A stretch of 32,627 nt of DNA from Dehalococcoidia bacterium (GCA_009838465.1 VXRN01000008.1:21363-53989); one strand, 5' to 3'. Positions 15,478-23,105 are shown, counted from the stretch's first letter. Notes: generated by a model from the sequence alone, not told the origin. Made by a program: numbers and translations.

Positions 15478-15695
15478 GTCACCCCCATCCCCGTATCAAG
15501 TACGGGGCAGGCTCTAGCCTTCCCCCATCAAGGTCTGAGAGGGGTAGGTATTTGCCGAATCACCCCCATCCTAACCTTCCCCCATCAAGGGGGAAGGGAC
15601 TTTATCATGGTCGGTTTGCACGTTTTACCTACCCTTGCGAGCCCATCAAGGGGGAAGGGATTTTTGCCTACCCCTGTGAACCCGTCGAGAGAGAG
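15478..15695 (+). repeat. Family A repeat array
   Basis: Several hairpin units, including a long variant beginning TCACCCCCATCCCCG near 15480, a second near 15560, and half-units of the form CCTACCCCTGTGAACCCG at 15666 onward. The right end overlaps the 3' end of the UbiE-like gene. It fills the 257-bp gap between that gene and the NifU-like gene. Confidence 0.85.
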
Positions 15696-16429
15696 GGGAC
15701 TCGTCGCGCCTGCGGCTTCAGTCCGACGTGAATAGCGACTGTCCCAAGCGCGAGCTTCCTGGTGGTGACGGCCACGAGGCCGGCGTCTCTCATGGCTTCG
15801 GCCAGTTCGGAGGCCGACATGAAGCCCTGGGCCGACTGGGGAAGATAGGTGTAGGCTTCGCGGTCTCCGGCGAGCGTGCCGCCTATCCAGGGGGTGATGT
15901 ATCGAAAGTGGAATCGCGCCAGACGGCTTATCGGGCCTTTGCCGTCCTGCCTGACTATCTCCAGGGATACGACTCTGCCGCCGGGTTCGACCACGCGGGC
16001 CATCTCGCTGAGGGCGCGCGGCACGTCAATGAAGTTGCGTATGCCGAAGCCGACGGTCGCGCAGATGAAGGAGTCGTCCGGGAACGGAAGGTCATGGGCG
16101 TCGCCTTCGGTGAAGGACACTGAACTCTCGATACCCTGGCGTGCGGCCTTCGGCAGTCCGAGTTCCATCATTTCGCGGGTGAAATCCAGGCCGACAACCG
16201 AAGTCACTTCCGGCCTTCGGGCGAGGTCGAAGGCGAAGTCGCCGGTGCCGGTCGCCACGTCCAGCGCCCTGCCTCGCAAGCCCTCGACGGCCATTTCGGT
16301 TGCCATGTGGCGCCAGGCGTAGTGTCTTCCGCCCGACATAACCGAGTTCATAAGGTCGTATCGGCGCGAGATGCGGGCGAACATCTCGGTTACATAGCGC
16401 GCCCGTTCGTCGCCTTTAAGTTGCGCCAA
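15668..16429 (-). CDS. UbiE/MenG-type quinone C-methyltransferase
   Basis: A 253-residue class I SAM methyltransferase. The UbiE/MenG signatures are clear: N-terminal MFARISRRYDLMNSVMSGG, SAM motif I ALDVATGTGDFAFDLA, and the family block ATVGFGIRNFIDVPRAL followed by VVEPGGRVVSLEI. It would methylate demethylmenaquinone (or a ubiquinone precursor) at the membrane. No other quinone gene is adjacent. The last ~11 residues (RVPSLSTGSQG) and the stop codon are encoded by a family A repeat, so the natural C-terminus was altered by the repeat. The upstream region has an array of CAGGTG hexamers that may control it. Confidence 0.92.
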   Translation of the reverse strand: MAQLKGDERARYVTEMFARISRRYDLMNSVMSGGRHYAWRHMATEMAVEGLRGRALDVATGTGDFAFDLARRPEVTSVVGLDFTREMMELGLPKAARQGIESSVSFTEGDAHDLPFPDDSFICATVGFGIRNFIDVPRALSEMARVVEPGGRVVSLEIVRQDGKGPISRLARFHFRYITPWIGGTLAGDREAYTYLPQSAQGFMSASELAEAMRDAGLVAVTTRKLALGTVAIHVGLKPQARRVPSLSTGSQG

Positions 16430-16461
16430 TGGCCGCTTCCGTCAAGGGGGTATATAGTCCG

Positions 16462-16550
16462 GGTTATAATTCAACAGGTGGCTTCTGGTGGGGCAACTGG
16501 CGAGCAACAGGTGAAAAAGTCACCTGTTACCACCTGCTATTCACCTGCGT
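16462..16550. promoter_or_regulatory. CAGGTG/CACCTG hexamer array between divergent genes
   Basis: Five copies of CAGGTG or its complement lie at 16475, 16508, 16521, 16531 and 16542. The last four are spaced 13, 10 and 11 bp, close to one helical turn. Copies two and three form a perfect 9-bp inverted repeat, AACAGGTGA/TCACCTGTT, with a 5-base loop. A TATAAT box is at 16465-16470 on the + strand. The 352-bp gap 16430-16781 has no gene. A multi-site operator or a leader-RNA hairpin are both possible. Confidence 0.5.
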
Positions 16551-16781
16551 TAGCTTTGGAGAAAGTTTTCACTTGCCCGCAATTTTCATTCATATAAGTT
16601 TTTATTTATGTCAATGACGGCGGGAGTCGTACGAAACACGAGTATATTGTAGCGTATCGGAAGTATGTGTGTATAGCGAAATAGGAAACTGGCCACACCA
16701 GGGGACCGTATCTTTGTATCCCGAAACTTCTCTCACATATCTGTTACAGTGTACGCATCCATATGTATGAGGGATATATCC

Positions 16782-17393
16782 ATGCGTATCAATAGTAACG
16801 ATGTAGTAGCGCCCGCAAGCTCGGTCAGCGTGTATGACGCGATCTTTCGACGGCGCAATGTGAAGGAGTTCACGGGGGAGCCGATCTCGGACGAGACGCT
16901 GGAGCGGCTGTTCTCGACGGCGGTCTGGGCGCCGAATCACCGGCTTACCGAGCCAACTCGGTTCTTCGCCATCCGCAAGGACAGCCCCATGCGACACAAG
17001 ATCGCGGAGGTTGCGTGGCAGACGACATACGACGGCGTGGCCAACCCTAACCCCGCGCAGAAACAGAGGTCGGCGGACGCGAGCAAGGAGCGCGTGCTGA
17101 ACGCGCCCGCTATGGTGTACGTGTATAGCCTCACGGGCGACAACGAAGAGGTCACCCTGGAGAACTACGCGACGTCGTGCTGCGCAGTGCAGAACATGGC
17201 GCTGGCCTCGGTTGCAGAGGGCCTATACATGGACTGGAGCACCGGAGGTCTGACCAAGCTGCCCGATCTGGCGCAAACTCTTGGCGCGGATGAGGACTGG
17301 ACGATGGTCGGAGTGGTGTTCATTGGGAAGTCCACAGAGGTTCCGAACACTGAGCGAATGCCGCACTCGGAAGTGGTGTCGTGGCTGGAGTAG
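16782..17393 (+). CDS. Nitroreductase family flavoprotein
   Basis: A 203-residue FMN-dependent oxidoreductase of the nitroreductase fold, most like the YdjA branch. FRRRNVKEFTGEPISDETLERL is the N-terminal flavin-contact region (shown by the Arg-rich start and following EFTG), and AVWAPNHRLTEPTRFFAI is the conserved helix-strand. The C-terminal GLYMDWSTGGL contributes to the FMN site. ATG 16782 has GAGGG 8 bases upstream and is preferred over an upstream in-frame start at 16749. It stands alone on the + strand. Substrates of the family range from nitroaromatics to quinones and iodotyrosines; none can be chosen here. Confidence 0.88.
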   Translation: MRINSNDVVAPASSVSVYDAIFRRRNVKEFTGEPISDETLERLFSTAVWAPNHRLTEPTRFFAIRKDSPMRHKIAEVAWQTTYDGVANPNPAQKQRSADASKERVLNAPAMVYVYSLTGDNEEVTLENYATSCCAVQNMALASVAEGLYMDWSTGGLTKLPDLAQTLGADEDWTMVGVVFIGKSTEVPNTERMPHSEVVSWLE

Positions 17394-17448
17394 CCTCCGA
17401 GCCGATTTCAAAAGTAACCTTGCAGCAATCACAATGTCGCCAGATTCT

Positions 17449-17474
17449 GGATTCCCGCTTTCGCGGGAATGACG
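17449..17474. repeat. Family B hairpin repeat
   Basis: GATTCCCGC and GCGGGAATG arms around a short loop, between the convergent nitroreductase and amidohydrolase genes. The hairpin could terminate transcription from both sides, although no T run follows. The same sequence is found inside elements D and E and near 19025. Confidence 0.7.
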
Positions 17475-17529
17475 CATAGTTGGGACTTGTTGATTTTTGC
17501 AACTGTCTGAGTAGTCTGCCAGCGCGGTA

Positions 17530-18369
17530 TCAGAGGCCGAGTACGCGCCTGGCGTTTTCGAGCAGTATCTTGGGGCGGACTTCTTCGCGGATTTCGAGCT
17601 GGTCGAATCCCGAAAGCCAGCGGTCGGGGGGCAGGTAGGGGAAGTCTGAGCCGAACAGCACCTTGTCCTGGAGGCGGGTGTTGGCTTCGTGAATGAGCTG
17701 CTGGGGGATGTACCTGGGCGCCCAGCCGGACAGGTCTATATAGACGTTGGGCTTGTGCAGCGCGACTGCTATCTGCTCCTCGACCCAGGGCCAGGCGGGA
17801 TGCGCCATTATGACGGTGAGGCCGGGGAAGTCGGCTGCGATGTCGTCTATGTGTGGTATTGGAGCGGCATACTTGAGTTTCATGCCGCCTCCGCCCGGCA
17901 TCCCTATGCCAGCGGCGGCGAAGCCGGAGTGAAACAGGACGGGAATCCCAAGCTCGACGCACTTTTCGTATAGTGGGTAGAAGCGGGTATCGTCCGGGAA
18001 GAATGCCTGGTGGATCGGATGGAGCTTCAGGCCCTTCAGTCCAAGTTGAGTTACTGCGCGTTCCAGTTCGGCGACGGCGCGGTCTTCCTTCCAGGGGTCC
18101 ACGGTGGCGAATCCGATGAACTGCTCAGGGTGAGCGTTCACAAGTTCGGCCACGTAGTCGTTGGTGTCGGGGCGGTCTCCAGTAACGGTTTCGGCGTCCA
18201 CTGAGAAGACGACGCCCAGGATGTCCCACTCGCTGTAACGGGTGTAGAGTTCCTCTGCGAGTTCGGGCGGGTCGTTCAGGCGAAAGTAGTTGCGCAGGCT
18301 TTCCTCGACGACCATGTCTGGCAGGTCCGGATGACGGGGTATATGGACGTGCATATCTATTGCGCGCAT
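17530..18369 (-). CDS. Amidohydrolase-2 family metal-dependent hydrolase or decarboxylase
   Basis: A 279-residue TIM-barrel protein of the amidohydrolase-2 (ACMSD-like) family. Metal-site residues are visible in order: His7 and His9 (IDMHVHIP), Lys115 and His117 (LKLHPI), His147 (VLFHSGF), His190 (IMAHPAWPW) and Asp242 (GSDFPYL). In this family they hold one Zn or Mn ion used for hydrolysis or non-oxidative decarboxylation of aromatic acids. The start ATG at 18369 follows a weak AAGGGC ribosome site. It lies downstream of two tautomerase-like genes on the same strand, separated by ~210 bp of repeats. The cluster hints at breakdown of aromatic or unsaturated acids, but the substrate is not determined. 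Confidence 0.88.
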   Translation of the reverse strand: MRAIDMHVHIPRHPDLPDMVVEESLRNYFRLNDPPELAEELYTRYSEWDILGVVFSVDAETVTGDRPDTNDYVAELVNAHPEQFIGFATVDPWKEDRAVAELERAVTQLGLKGLKLHPIHQAFFPDDTRFYPLYEKCVELGIPVLFHSGFAAAGIGMPGGGGMKLKYAAPIPHIDDIAADFPGLTVIMAHPAWPWVEEQIAVALHKPNVYIDLSGWAPRYIPQQLIHEANTRLQDKVLFGSDFPYLPPDRWLSGFDQLEIREEVRPKILLENARRVLGL

Positions 18370-18387
18370 GGAGTGCCCTTGTCCTTA

Positions 18388-18586
18388 TATGCAACTCCCT
18401 CTTCCTTGCTGGAAGAGGGAGTCTTGAATACGTTCTCGGTCGTTACTCTTAGTAACTATCTCGAAACGAAGGCCGGGAATTTCACCCTCACCTCAATCCT
18501 CTCCCTCAGGGAGAGGAGGCCAAACCCACGCGAGAGGATAGAGACACGTATCTTCTTATCAATTATTGGTTGTCAGTCGTCAGTTG
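18388..18586 (+). repeat. Repeat-filled gap: family A units and family F motif
   Basis: It contains a hairpin of ACTCCCTCTTCC/GGAAGAGGGAGT (18391-18422), a family A unit starting TTCACCCTCACCTCAATCC at 18480, and an inverted family F motif (TTGTCAGTCGTCAGTTG) at 18570-18586, which includes the first bases of the tautomerase gene's 3' end. Confidence 0.75.
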
Positions 18587-18975
18587 GCGGCGTGTTCGTA
18601 CCACTCGTCGCCTTCTTCGCCGGGTTCGGGCAGTACCATGCCACCCTCCATGGACCAGGATGCGGGAGACTCTCTGATCCTGCCAGCGACCTGGTCGGAC
18701 GACACGCCGGTTATCTCGATGAACGCGCCGGTGAGGTCGGAGAGCAGCTTCTGCTTGACGTCCTCGGGGCGTCCTGCGCGGTTGCCGCCGTCCACATAGT
18801 AGGGCGTGGGATAGTCGGAGTCGGCGCCTTCTGGGACTTCATCGAATACGACGTGAACGAAGCTGCGGGGGGCGCCCGTGCTTCCGCAGTGGATGTCGGT
18901 GAAGGCGGTGGCGACTTCCTGTCGCTTCTCGAACGGGACTGAGTCTTGGGGGACGATACATCGGTAGAATGGCAT
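18580..18975 (-). CDS. cis-CaaD-like tautomerase superfamily protein
   Basis: A 131-residue protein of the tautomerase superfamily, built as two beta-alpha-beta halves. With Met removed, Pro1 would be the catalytic N-terminal proline. Compared from memory with cis-3-chloroacrylic acid dehalogenase (cis-CaaD), several active-site positions are kept: His28 (TDIHCGSTG), Arg65 and Arg68 (NRAGR, equivalent to Arg70/Arg73) and Glu109 (equivalent to Glu114). The position equivalent to the catalytic Tyr103 is Arg98 here. AAGGAG lies 8 bases before the ATG. It may hydrate or isomerise an unsaturated acid rather than dehalogenate. Native assembly in the group is a homotrimer. A second tautomerase-like gene lies directly upstream. 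Confidence 0.82.
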   Translation of the reverse strand: MPFYRCIVPQDSVPFEKRQEVATAFTDIHCGSTGAPRSFVHVVFDEVPEGADSDYPTPYYVDGGNRAGRPEDVKQKLLSDLTGAFIEITGVSSDQVAGRIRESPASWSMEGGMVLPEPGEEGDEWYEHAAN

Positions 18976-19023
18976 GACTGTCTCTCCTTAGCGTTTCTTT
19001 GCTGACCTTACACTATTAGGATT

Positions 19024-19101
19024 ACTGGATTGCCGCTTTCGCGGGAATAACTGAATTGTTGTTCACCCTCACCCTAGCCCTCTCCCTGAGGGAGAGGGGA
19101 T
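19024..19101 (+). repeat. Family B hairpin followed by family A unit
   Basis: GGATTGCCGCTTTCGCGGGAAT at about 19027-19048 is a diverged family B hairpin. A family A unit starting TTCACCCTCACCC at 19062 follows, with perfect arms CCCTCTCCCT/AGGGAGAGGG. It fills the gap between the two tautomerase-like genes. Confidence 0.8.
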
Positions 19102-19129
19102 TTTCAACATACAAGTGACGGTGAAGAGG

Positions 19130-19453
19130 TTACTCTCTGTCGCGAGCGGATACGACAAGTTCGTCCACCGAACATCCGGTGACCTGCATCCACATATCGC
19201 ATATTTGCTGCATAAATTCAACACGCAATTCCTGTTCACAACCGGCCGGAACCTGGCCGCGAACGAGAGACGTAGTAGATAGTTCGCCGCCCCTGAATCC
19301 GAAACTGTGGGGTATCTCCGTAAACTGTACATCTACATCATCGGCGGACGCGCCCATTACGGACACGCTTATGCGCGTCAATCCCGAAACGAGTTCGGGA
19401 CGGATGCTGTCGGGTATGACGCCTTCCTGCACGGTGCAGTTGAAATCAATCAT
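19130..19453 (-). CDS. Tautomerase-superfamily-like protein lacking Pro-1
   Basis: A 107-residue protein that follows the same strand-helix-strand pattern as its neighbour: MIDFNCTVQEG, helix RPELVSGLTRISVSVMG, strand DVDVQFTEIP, a GG turn, helix CEQELRVEFMQQICDMW, and strand DELVVSARD. The residue after Met is Ile, so the catalytic N-terminal proline of the superfamily is absent. It may be a non-catalytic or altered subunit, possibly assembling with the neighbouring tautomerase. GAGGAG lies 6 bases before the ATG, a strong ribosome site. Assignment to the superfamily is by pattern only; an unrelated small alpha/beta protein is the alternative. A family C element begins 14 bp upstream of it. 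Confidence 0.65.
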   Translation of the reverse strand: MIDFNCTVQEGVIPDSIRPELVSGLTRISVSVMGASADDVDVQFTEIPHSFGFRGGELSTTSLVRGQVPAGCEQELRVEFMQQICDMWMQVTGCSVDELVVSARDRE

Positions 19454-19467
19454 CGTGGCTCCTCGAC

Positions 19468-19617
19468 TTATACCATTTCATTCTGATTAGGACATGAACC
19501 TCAGAGGCAGGCAAGATAGTCCTTCGACAGGCTCAGGACGAACGAGAGATCGAAGACGAGGCGAAAACGAAAGACCCTGCCGTGGGAACACGAGGACGTT
19601 ACTCCGAATTGGTATTA
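19468..19617 (+). repeat. MITE-like element, family C copy 1
   Basis: A 150-bp element with imperfect inverted ends: left TTATACCATTTCATTC, right (reverse complement) TAATACCAATTCGGAG. The interior carries CCTTCGACAGGCTCAGGACG. A second copy (20123-20272) is the same length and differs by about five bases. Its right terminus (TTA, 19615-19617) forms the TAA stop codon of the small gene on the minus strand. Confidence 0.85.
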
Positions 19618-19920
19618 CATAGCGGACTTGGGTCGGCGTCCTCTGCGCTTGGGTTCAGGGCCGTCGCCCTTATCCCAGAAGTAAACGACGTCGTTCTGGC
19701 GGGTTATGACAAGTTCTCTGCCGGTCAATTGTGCGGCGGTCGCAAGGCGCCGCCTTATAGCAGCGGTGGTTTCCTCGGCGTCCGCGGTGAGTTTGCCTGC
19801 CTGGTCGGGTTCGCGTTGTTCGAGATACTCAATGTATTTGCGGATGACCGCGCCGCGTTTTCCGGTAAGGGTCAACTCCAGTTGCGCATCGTTCATTGAA
19901 ATCAGCTCGAATGTAGCCAT
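19615..19920 (-). CDS. Small uncharacterised protein with basic AT-hook-like tail
   Basis: A 101-residue protein, MATFELISMNDAQLELTLTG at the N-terminus, a helical middle (KYIEYLEQREPDQAGKL, then AAIRRRLATAAQL), a strand RELVITRQNDVVYFWD, and a basic tail PKRRGRRPKSAM. The RGRRPK core resembles an AT-hook, a minor-groove DNA-binding motif, although a true AT-hook reads RGRP. ATG 19920 has GAGG 9 bases upstream; a longer open frame to 20169 runs back through repeats and is rejected. Its stop codon is supplied by the family C element. The gene lies between two direct copies of that element. Function unknown; nucleic-acid binding is only suggested. Confidence 0.7.
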   Translation of the reverse strand: MATFELISMNDAQLELTLTGKRGAVIRKYIEYLEQREPDQAGKLTADAEETTAAIRRRLATAAQLTGRELVITRQNDVVYFWDKGDGPEPKRRGRRPKSAM

Positions 19921-19988
19921 GTCTTTAGCCTCAGAGTTATGATCTAACACATCGTAGAATTTATGCGACAAATATGCAACATTGTAAA

Positions 19989-20109
19989 TTAGTACTGTGT
20001 CCAGTTGGTTCTGACATATCCAAGCCGCCCCCAGCCCCTGGGTTCCCGCGAAGGCGGGAACGACGAGTGAGTGGTTGAGTATGTCGTATTCACATGGATT
20101 TGGTATTAG
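19989..20109 (+). repeat. MITE-like element, family D copy 2
   Basis: A 121-bp copy of the element at 4498-4640, lacking ~22 bp of its interior. Ends read TTAGTACTGTGTCCA and, in reverse complement, CTAATACCAAATCCATG. The interior hairpin is GGTTCCCGC/GCGGGAACG. Same orientation as copy 1. Confidence 0.75.
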
Positions 20110-20122
20110 TATCACGATCATG

Positions 20123-20272
20123 TAATACCATTTCATTCTGATTAGGACATGAATTTCAGAGGCAGGCAAGATAGTCCTTCGACAGGCTCAGGACGAACGA
20201 GAGATCGAAGACGAGGCGAAAACGAAAGACCCTGCCGTGGGAACACGACGACGTTACTCTGAATTGGTATTA
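20123..20272 (+). repeat. MITE-like element, family C copy 2
   Basis: 150 bp, ends TAATACCATTTCATTC and (reverse complement) TAATACCAATTCAGAG. About five differences from the copy at 19468-19617, same orientation. It lies 13 bp after element D copy 2, so three elements cluster around one small gene. Confidence 0.85.
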
Positions 20273-20484
20273 CCTACCCCTATGAGCCCAGAGATAGAGG
20301 GGACTGTTGCGCTACCGATTCCGGCGGACATCTTATAGACGCGCACCAGATATTTGATACTTCTAATCAGTGAAGTCGTTACTATATACGTATTCAAATA
20401 TCGAAATTAGCAGCGAACTATTCATTGAAAAGACGTTTTATCGCTCGCGCCAATAATGAGAATAAGCGAGGCGAGGATCCGAGC
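20273..20484. other. AT-rich intergenic stretch
   Basis: The first ~35 bp are a decayed family A half-unit (CCTACCCCTATGAGCCC). The rest, about 20330-20455, is distinctly AT-rich compared with the window and has no open frame of note. Near the Nudix stop, CGCTCGCG and CGAGGCGAG form a weak hairpin that might end that transcript. Nothing else is recognisable. Confidence 0.4.
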
Positions 20485-20970
20485 CTAGTGGGTCTCGAAA
20501 CGGCCGTCCCAGTGGAGTTGGTGGAGTTCTTCCGGCATGTGTTGTCTGAAGAGTTCGGCTCGCTGGATGAGCCTGGCTAGCCAGTGGCCAGTTGGAAGAA
20601 ACTCGGATGCCTCTGCTGAAGTCATCCACCGGTGTTCGGAGTGTTCGGCGCTGATGTAAAGGCCCGATTCGTCGGGAATGGAGCATCCGAAGCCGACGCC
20701 AACCATGTCGTTTTCGGGGGTCGGTTCGCCACGATAGAAGTGAGATGTTCCAAGGATGCACTCGATACGCAGGTCCACGCCGAGCTCTTCCCTGGACTCA
20801 CGCAGCACGGCCTCGGCGAATCCCTCGCCCTGGTCGAGTCTGCCGGAGCCGGTTTCCCACTCTCCGGCGGCGAAGTCCTTGTTGGGAGAACGTCGGAGCA
20901 GCAGGTACTTGCCGTCGCTTCTACGCCAGACGAGGAAGCTGACCATGGCTATGAAACGGCCTATGGGCAT
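20485..20970 (-). CDS. Nudix hydrolase
   Basis: A 161-residue Nudix protein. The Nudix box fits G-x5-E-x7-R-E-U-x-E-E-x-G-U exactly: GRLDQGEGFAEAVLRESREE and on to LGV at about residues 43-65; its glutamates bind Mg or Mn. MPIGRFIAMVSFLVWR begins at ATG 20970 with GGAG 6 bases upstream. An in-frame start further upstream would add 25 residues through a gap next to repeats and is not favoured. Nudix enzymes cleave nucleoside diphosphates linked to another group; the specific substrate (oxidised nucleotides, NDP-sugars, ADP-ribose) is not evident. The gene is flanked by repeats on both sides and appears to be a lone unit. Confidence 0.9.
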   Translation of the reverse strand: MPIGRFIAMVSFLVWRRSDGKYLLLRRSPNKDFAAGEWETGSGRLDQGEGFAEAVLRESREELGVDLRIECILGTSHFYRGEPTPENDMVGVGFGCSIPDESGLYISAEHSEHRWMTSAEASEFLPTGHWLARLIQRAELFRQHMPEELHQLHWDGRFETH

Positions 20971-21033
20971 GGGGTCTCCAGGATCATGAATAAAGGTAAA
21001 GCGCGGCTGGCATGACCGCTTTCGCATCTGCGG

Positions 21034-21113
21034 TTTCACCCCCATCCTAACCTTCCCCCGTCAAGGGGGAAGGGACTTTGCCTATGCTTGTTAGCTCATC
21101 AAGGGAGAGGGGG
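21034..21113 (+). repeat. Family A repeat, two units
   Basis: A full unit beginning TTTCACCCCCATCC with arms CTTCCCCC/GGGGGAAG, followed by a half-unit ending CAAGGGAGAGGGGG. It lies between the ilvD stop and the Nudix start. Confidence 0.85.
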
Positions 21114-21137
21114 TTGTTGGGGAAATCTTGGGCCCGT

Positions 21138-22823
21138 TTACGTTGTGACGGCGCCCCTGGAGGCGGAGGACACTAGCTTGGCGTACTTGCCGAGGACGCC
21201 GGTGGTGTGCCTGGGCGTGGGCGGCTGCCAGGCGGCTCGGCGACGCTCCATCTCTTCGTCGGAGATGTTTACATCGAGGGTTCTGGCATCCACGTCCATG
21301 GTGATTGTGTCGCCGTCCTGGACGAGGCCTATTGGACCGCCGACAGCGGCTTCGGGGGCGACGTGGCCTATGATGGGGCCGCGTGACGCGCCAGAGAAGC
21401 GTCCGTCTGTCATCAGCAGGATGTCCTCGCCAATGCCGGTGCCCATCATCGCGCCGGTTACGGAGAGCATCTCCTGCATACCAGGGCCACCCACAGGACC
21501 TTCGTAGCGCAGAACCAGTACGTCTCCAGCCTCTATCTCGCCGTTGGTAACAGCGTTGAAGGCAGCGCGCTCGCCGTCGTACACCTTGGCAGGGCCCTCA
21601 TGCTTCAGCCTGGCGGTGCTGGACACCTTCATCACGCAGCCCTCCGGGGCGAGGTTGCCCTTGAGTATGACGAGGCCGCCTGTGGGACTCTTTGCGTTGG
21701 GTATGGAGTAGATGACACAGTTGTCGGGCTCGGTAGCGACTTCTGCGAGGTTCTCACCCACGGTCTTTCCCGTGATGGTGAGGCAGTCCTCGTGAATGAG
21801 GCCAGCCCCGGCGAGTTCCTTCATGACCACGGGAACGCCGCCCACCTTGTCCATGTCGGACATGACGAAACGTCCGCCCGGACGCAGGTCGGTGATGTAG
21901 GGGGTGGTGCGGCTGAGAGTGTCGAAGTCTTCCAGAGACAGTTCCACCTCAGCCTCGTGCGCTATCGCGAGCATGTGCAGGGCGGCGTTCGTCGAACCAC
22001 CCATGGCGAGAACGACGCGGATGGCGTTCTCGAACGCCTCACGGGTCATTATGTCGCGGGGCTTGATATCCTTTTCGAGCAGATCGTACATGACGCTGCC
22101 GGTGTCGAAGGCGACCTGGTCGTTGCGCGGGTCTATGGCGGGGATGGATGCGGCGCCGGGTATGGACATCCCCATCGCCTCTATCGCAGAGGACATGGTG
22201 TTCGCGGTGAACATTCCGGCGCAGGCGCCCTCGCCCGGGCAGGCGACACGCTCCATGCCGATGAGTTCGTCGAGGGTAATCTTGCCCTGAGAGTAGGCTC
22301 CGATGGCCTCGTACATATCCTGAATGTTGATGTCCTCGCCGTTCCAGTTGCCGGGCATGATGGCTCCGCCATAGACGAAGATCGAGGGCACATTGCAGCG
22401 CGCAATGGCCATCATCGCACCGGGCATATTCTTGTCGCAGGCGGCAACGACGACCAGGCCGTCCATACTTTCGCCGAATGTTACGGTCTCGATGGAGTCG
22501 GCTATTACCTCGCGGCTGACGAGGGACGCCTTCATGCCCTCTGTGCCCATGGATATGCCGTCGCTGATGGTGATGGTCCCGAACAGGAACGGGACGCTGT
22601 TGGCGGCGCGGAGGCCCTCTTTGACTTTCCGGGCCTGCCTGTCCAGGTGGACGTTGCAGGGGGTAACGTCGGAGGCCAGGTTGCCGATAGCAACGAACGG
22701 CTTCTCCATGTCGTCGTCGTCGAGTCCAGTGGCGCGGAGCATCGCGCGCGCTCCGGCTCGGTCGGGGCCGTGCGTGACGACCCGGCTCTTCTTTTTGAGG
22801 TCAACTTCTACTGTGGTGGTCAT
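21138..22823 (-). CDS. ilvD: Dihydroxyacid dehydratase
   Basis: A 561-residue IlvD/Edd family dehydratase, the usual length. It dehydrates 2,3-dihydroxyisovalerate and 2,3-dihydroxy-3-methylvalerate to the 2-oxo acids that lead to valine, leucine and isoleucine. Three cysteines expected to bind the iron-sulfur cluster are present: Cys56 ([10 protein letters not shown]), Cys129 ([13 protein letters not shown]) and Cys201 ([15 protein letters not shown]). The set matches 2Fe-2S type enzymes, though the cluster type cannot be read directly. Sugar-acid dehydratases share the fold, but the N-terminal pattern and the length favour IlvD. ATG 22823 has GGAGAG upstream; a longer frame to 22874 is not favoured. 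No other ilv gene is adjacent. Confidence 0.93.
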   Translation of the reverse strand: MTTTVEVDLKKKSRVVTHGPDRAGARAMLRATGLDDDDMEKPFVAIGNLASDVTPCNVHLDRQARKVKEGLRAANSVPFLFGTITISDGISMGTEGMKASLVSREVIADSIETVTFGESMDGLVVVAACDKNMPGAMMAIARCNVPSIFVYGGAIMPGNWNGEDINIQDMYEAIGAYSQGKITLDELIGMERVACPGEGACAGMFTANTMSSAIEAMGMSIPGAASIPAIDPRNDQVAFDTGSVMYDLLEKDIKPRDIMTREAFENAIRVVLAMGGSTNAALHMLAIAHEAEVELSLEDFDTLSRTTPYITDLRPGGRFVMSDMDKVGGVPVVMKELAGAGLIHEDCLTITGKTVGENLAEVATEPDNCVIYSIPNAKSPTGGLVILKGNLAPEGCVMKVSSTARLKHEGPAKVYDGERAAFNAVTNGEIEAGDVLVLRYEGPVGGPGMQEMLSVTGAMMGTGIGEDILLMTDGRFSGASRGPIIGHVAPEAAVGGPIGLVQDGDTITMDVDARTLDVNISDEEMERRRAAWQPPTPRHTTGVLGKYAKLVSSASRGAVTT

Positions 22824-22909
22824 CTGCTCTCTCCGGGGAACTTTGTTCGGATGTCGTAACAGATTATATATCAATGGGTGGGGTAGGCCAAAATGGAGTA
22901 GAGAGTATC

Positions 22910-23095
22910 ACCCTCACCCCCGCATCGGAGTACGGGACAGGCTCTAGCCCTCTCCCGTCAAAGGCTGAGAGGGGTAGGTATTTCACCCTCACCCTAGCCC
23001 TCTCCCTGAGGGAGAGGGGATCTGTCGGCTGGTATTCGTGGGTGACTGAGTATTTACCTACCCTTGTAAGCCCTCAGGGAGAGGGGATTTTTCAA
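22910..23095 (+). repeat. Family A repeat array
   Basis: A long variant unit (TCACCCTCACCCCCGCATCG near 22909), a standard unit (TTCACCCTCACCCTAGCCC near 22982) with perfect arms, and a half-unit (CCTACCCTTGTAAGCCC near 23057). It fills the 282-bp gap between the ilvD start and the aldolase stop. Confidence 0.85.
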
Positions 23096-23105
23096 TATAT
23101 GACCG

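Noticed and set aside
19921..20169. Longer open frame upstream of the small basic-tailed gene, to 20169
   Set aside because: It runs through elements D and C; the residues are repeat-derived, and ATG 19920 has its own ribosome site.
21600..22859. 419-residue + strand open frame across ilvD
   Set aside because: It lies antisense to a well-supported ilvD gene and has no recognisable motif; long antisense frames are expected at this GC content.
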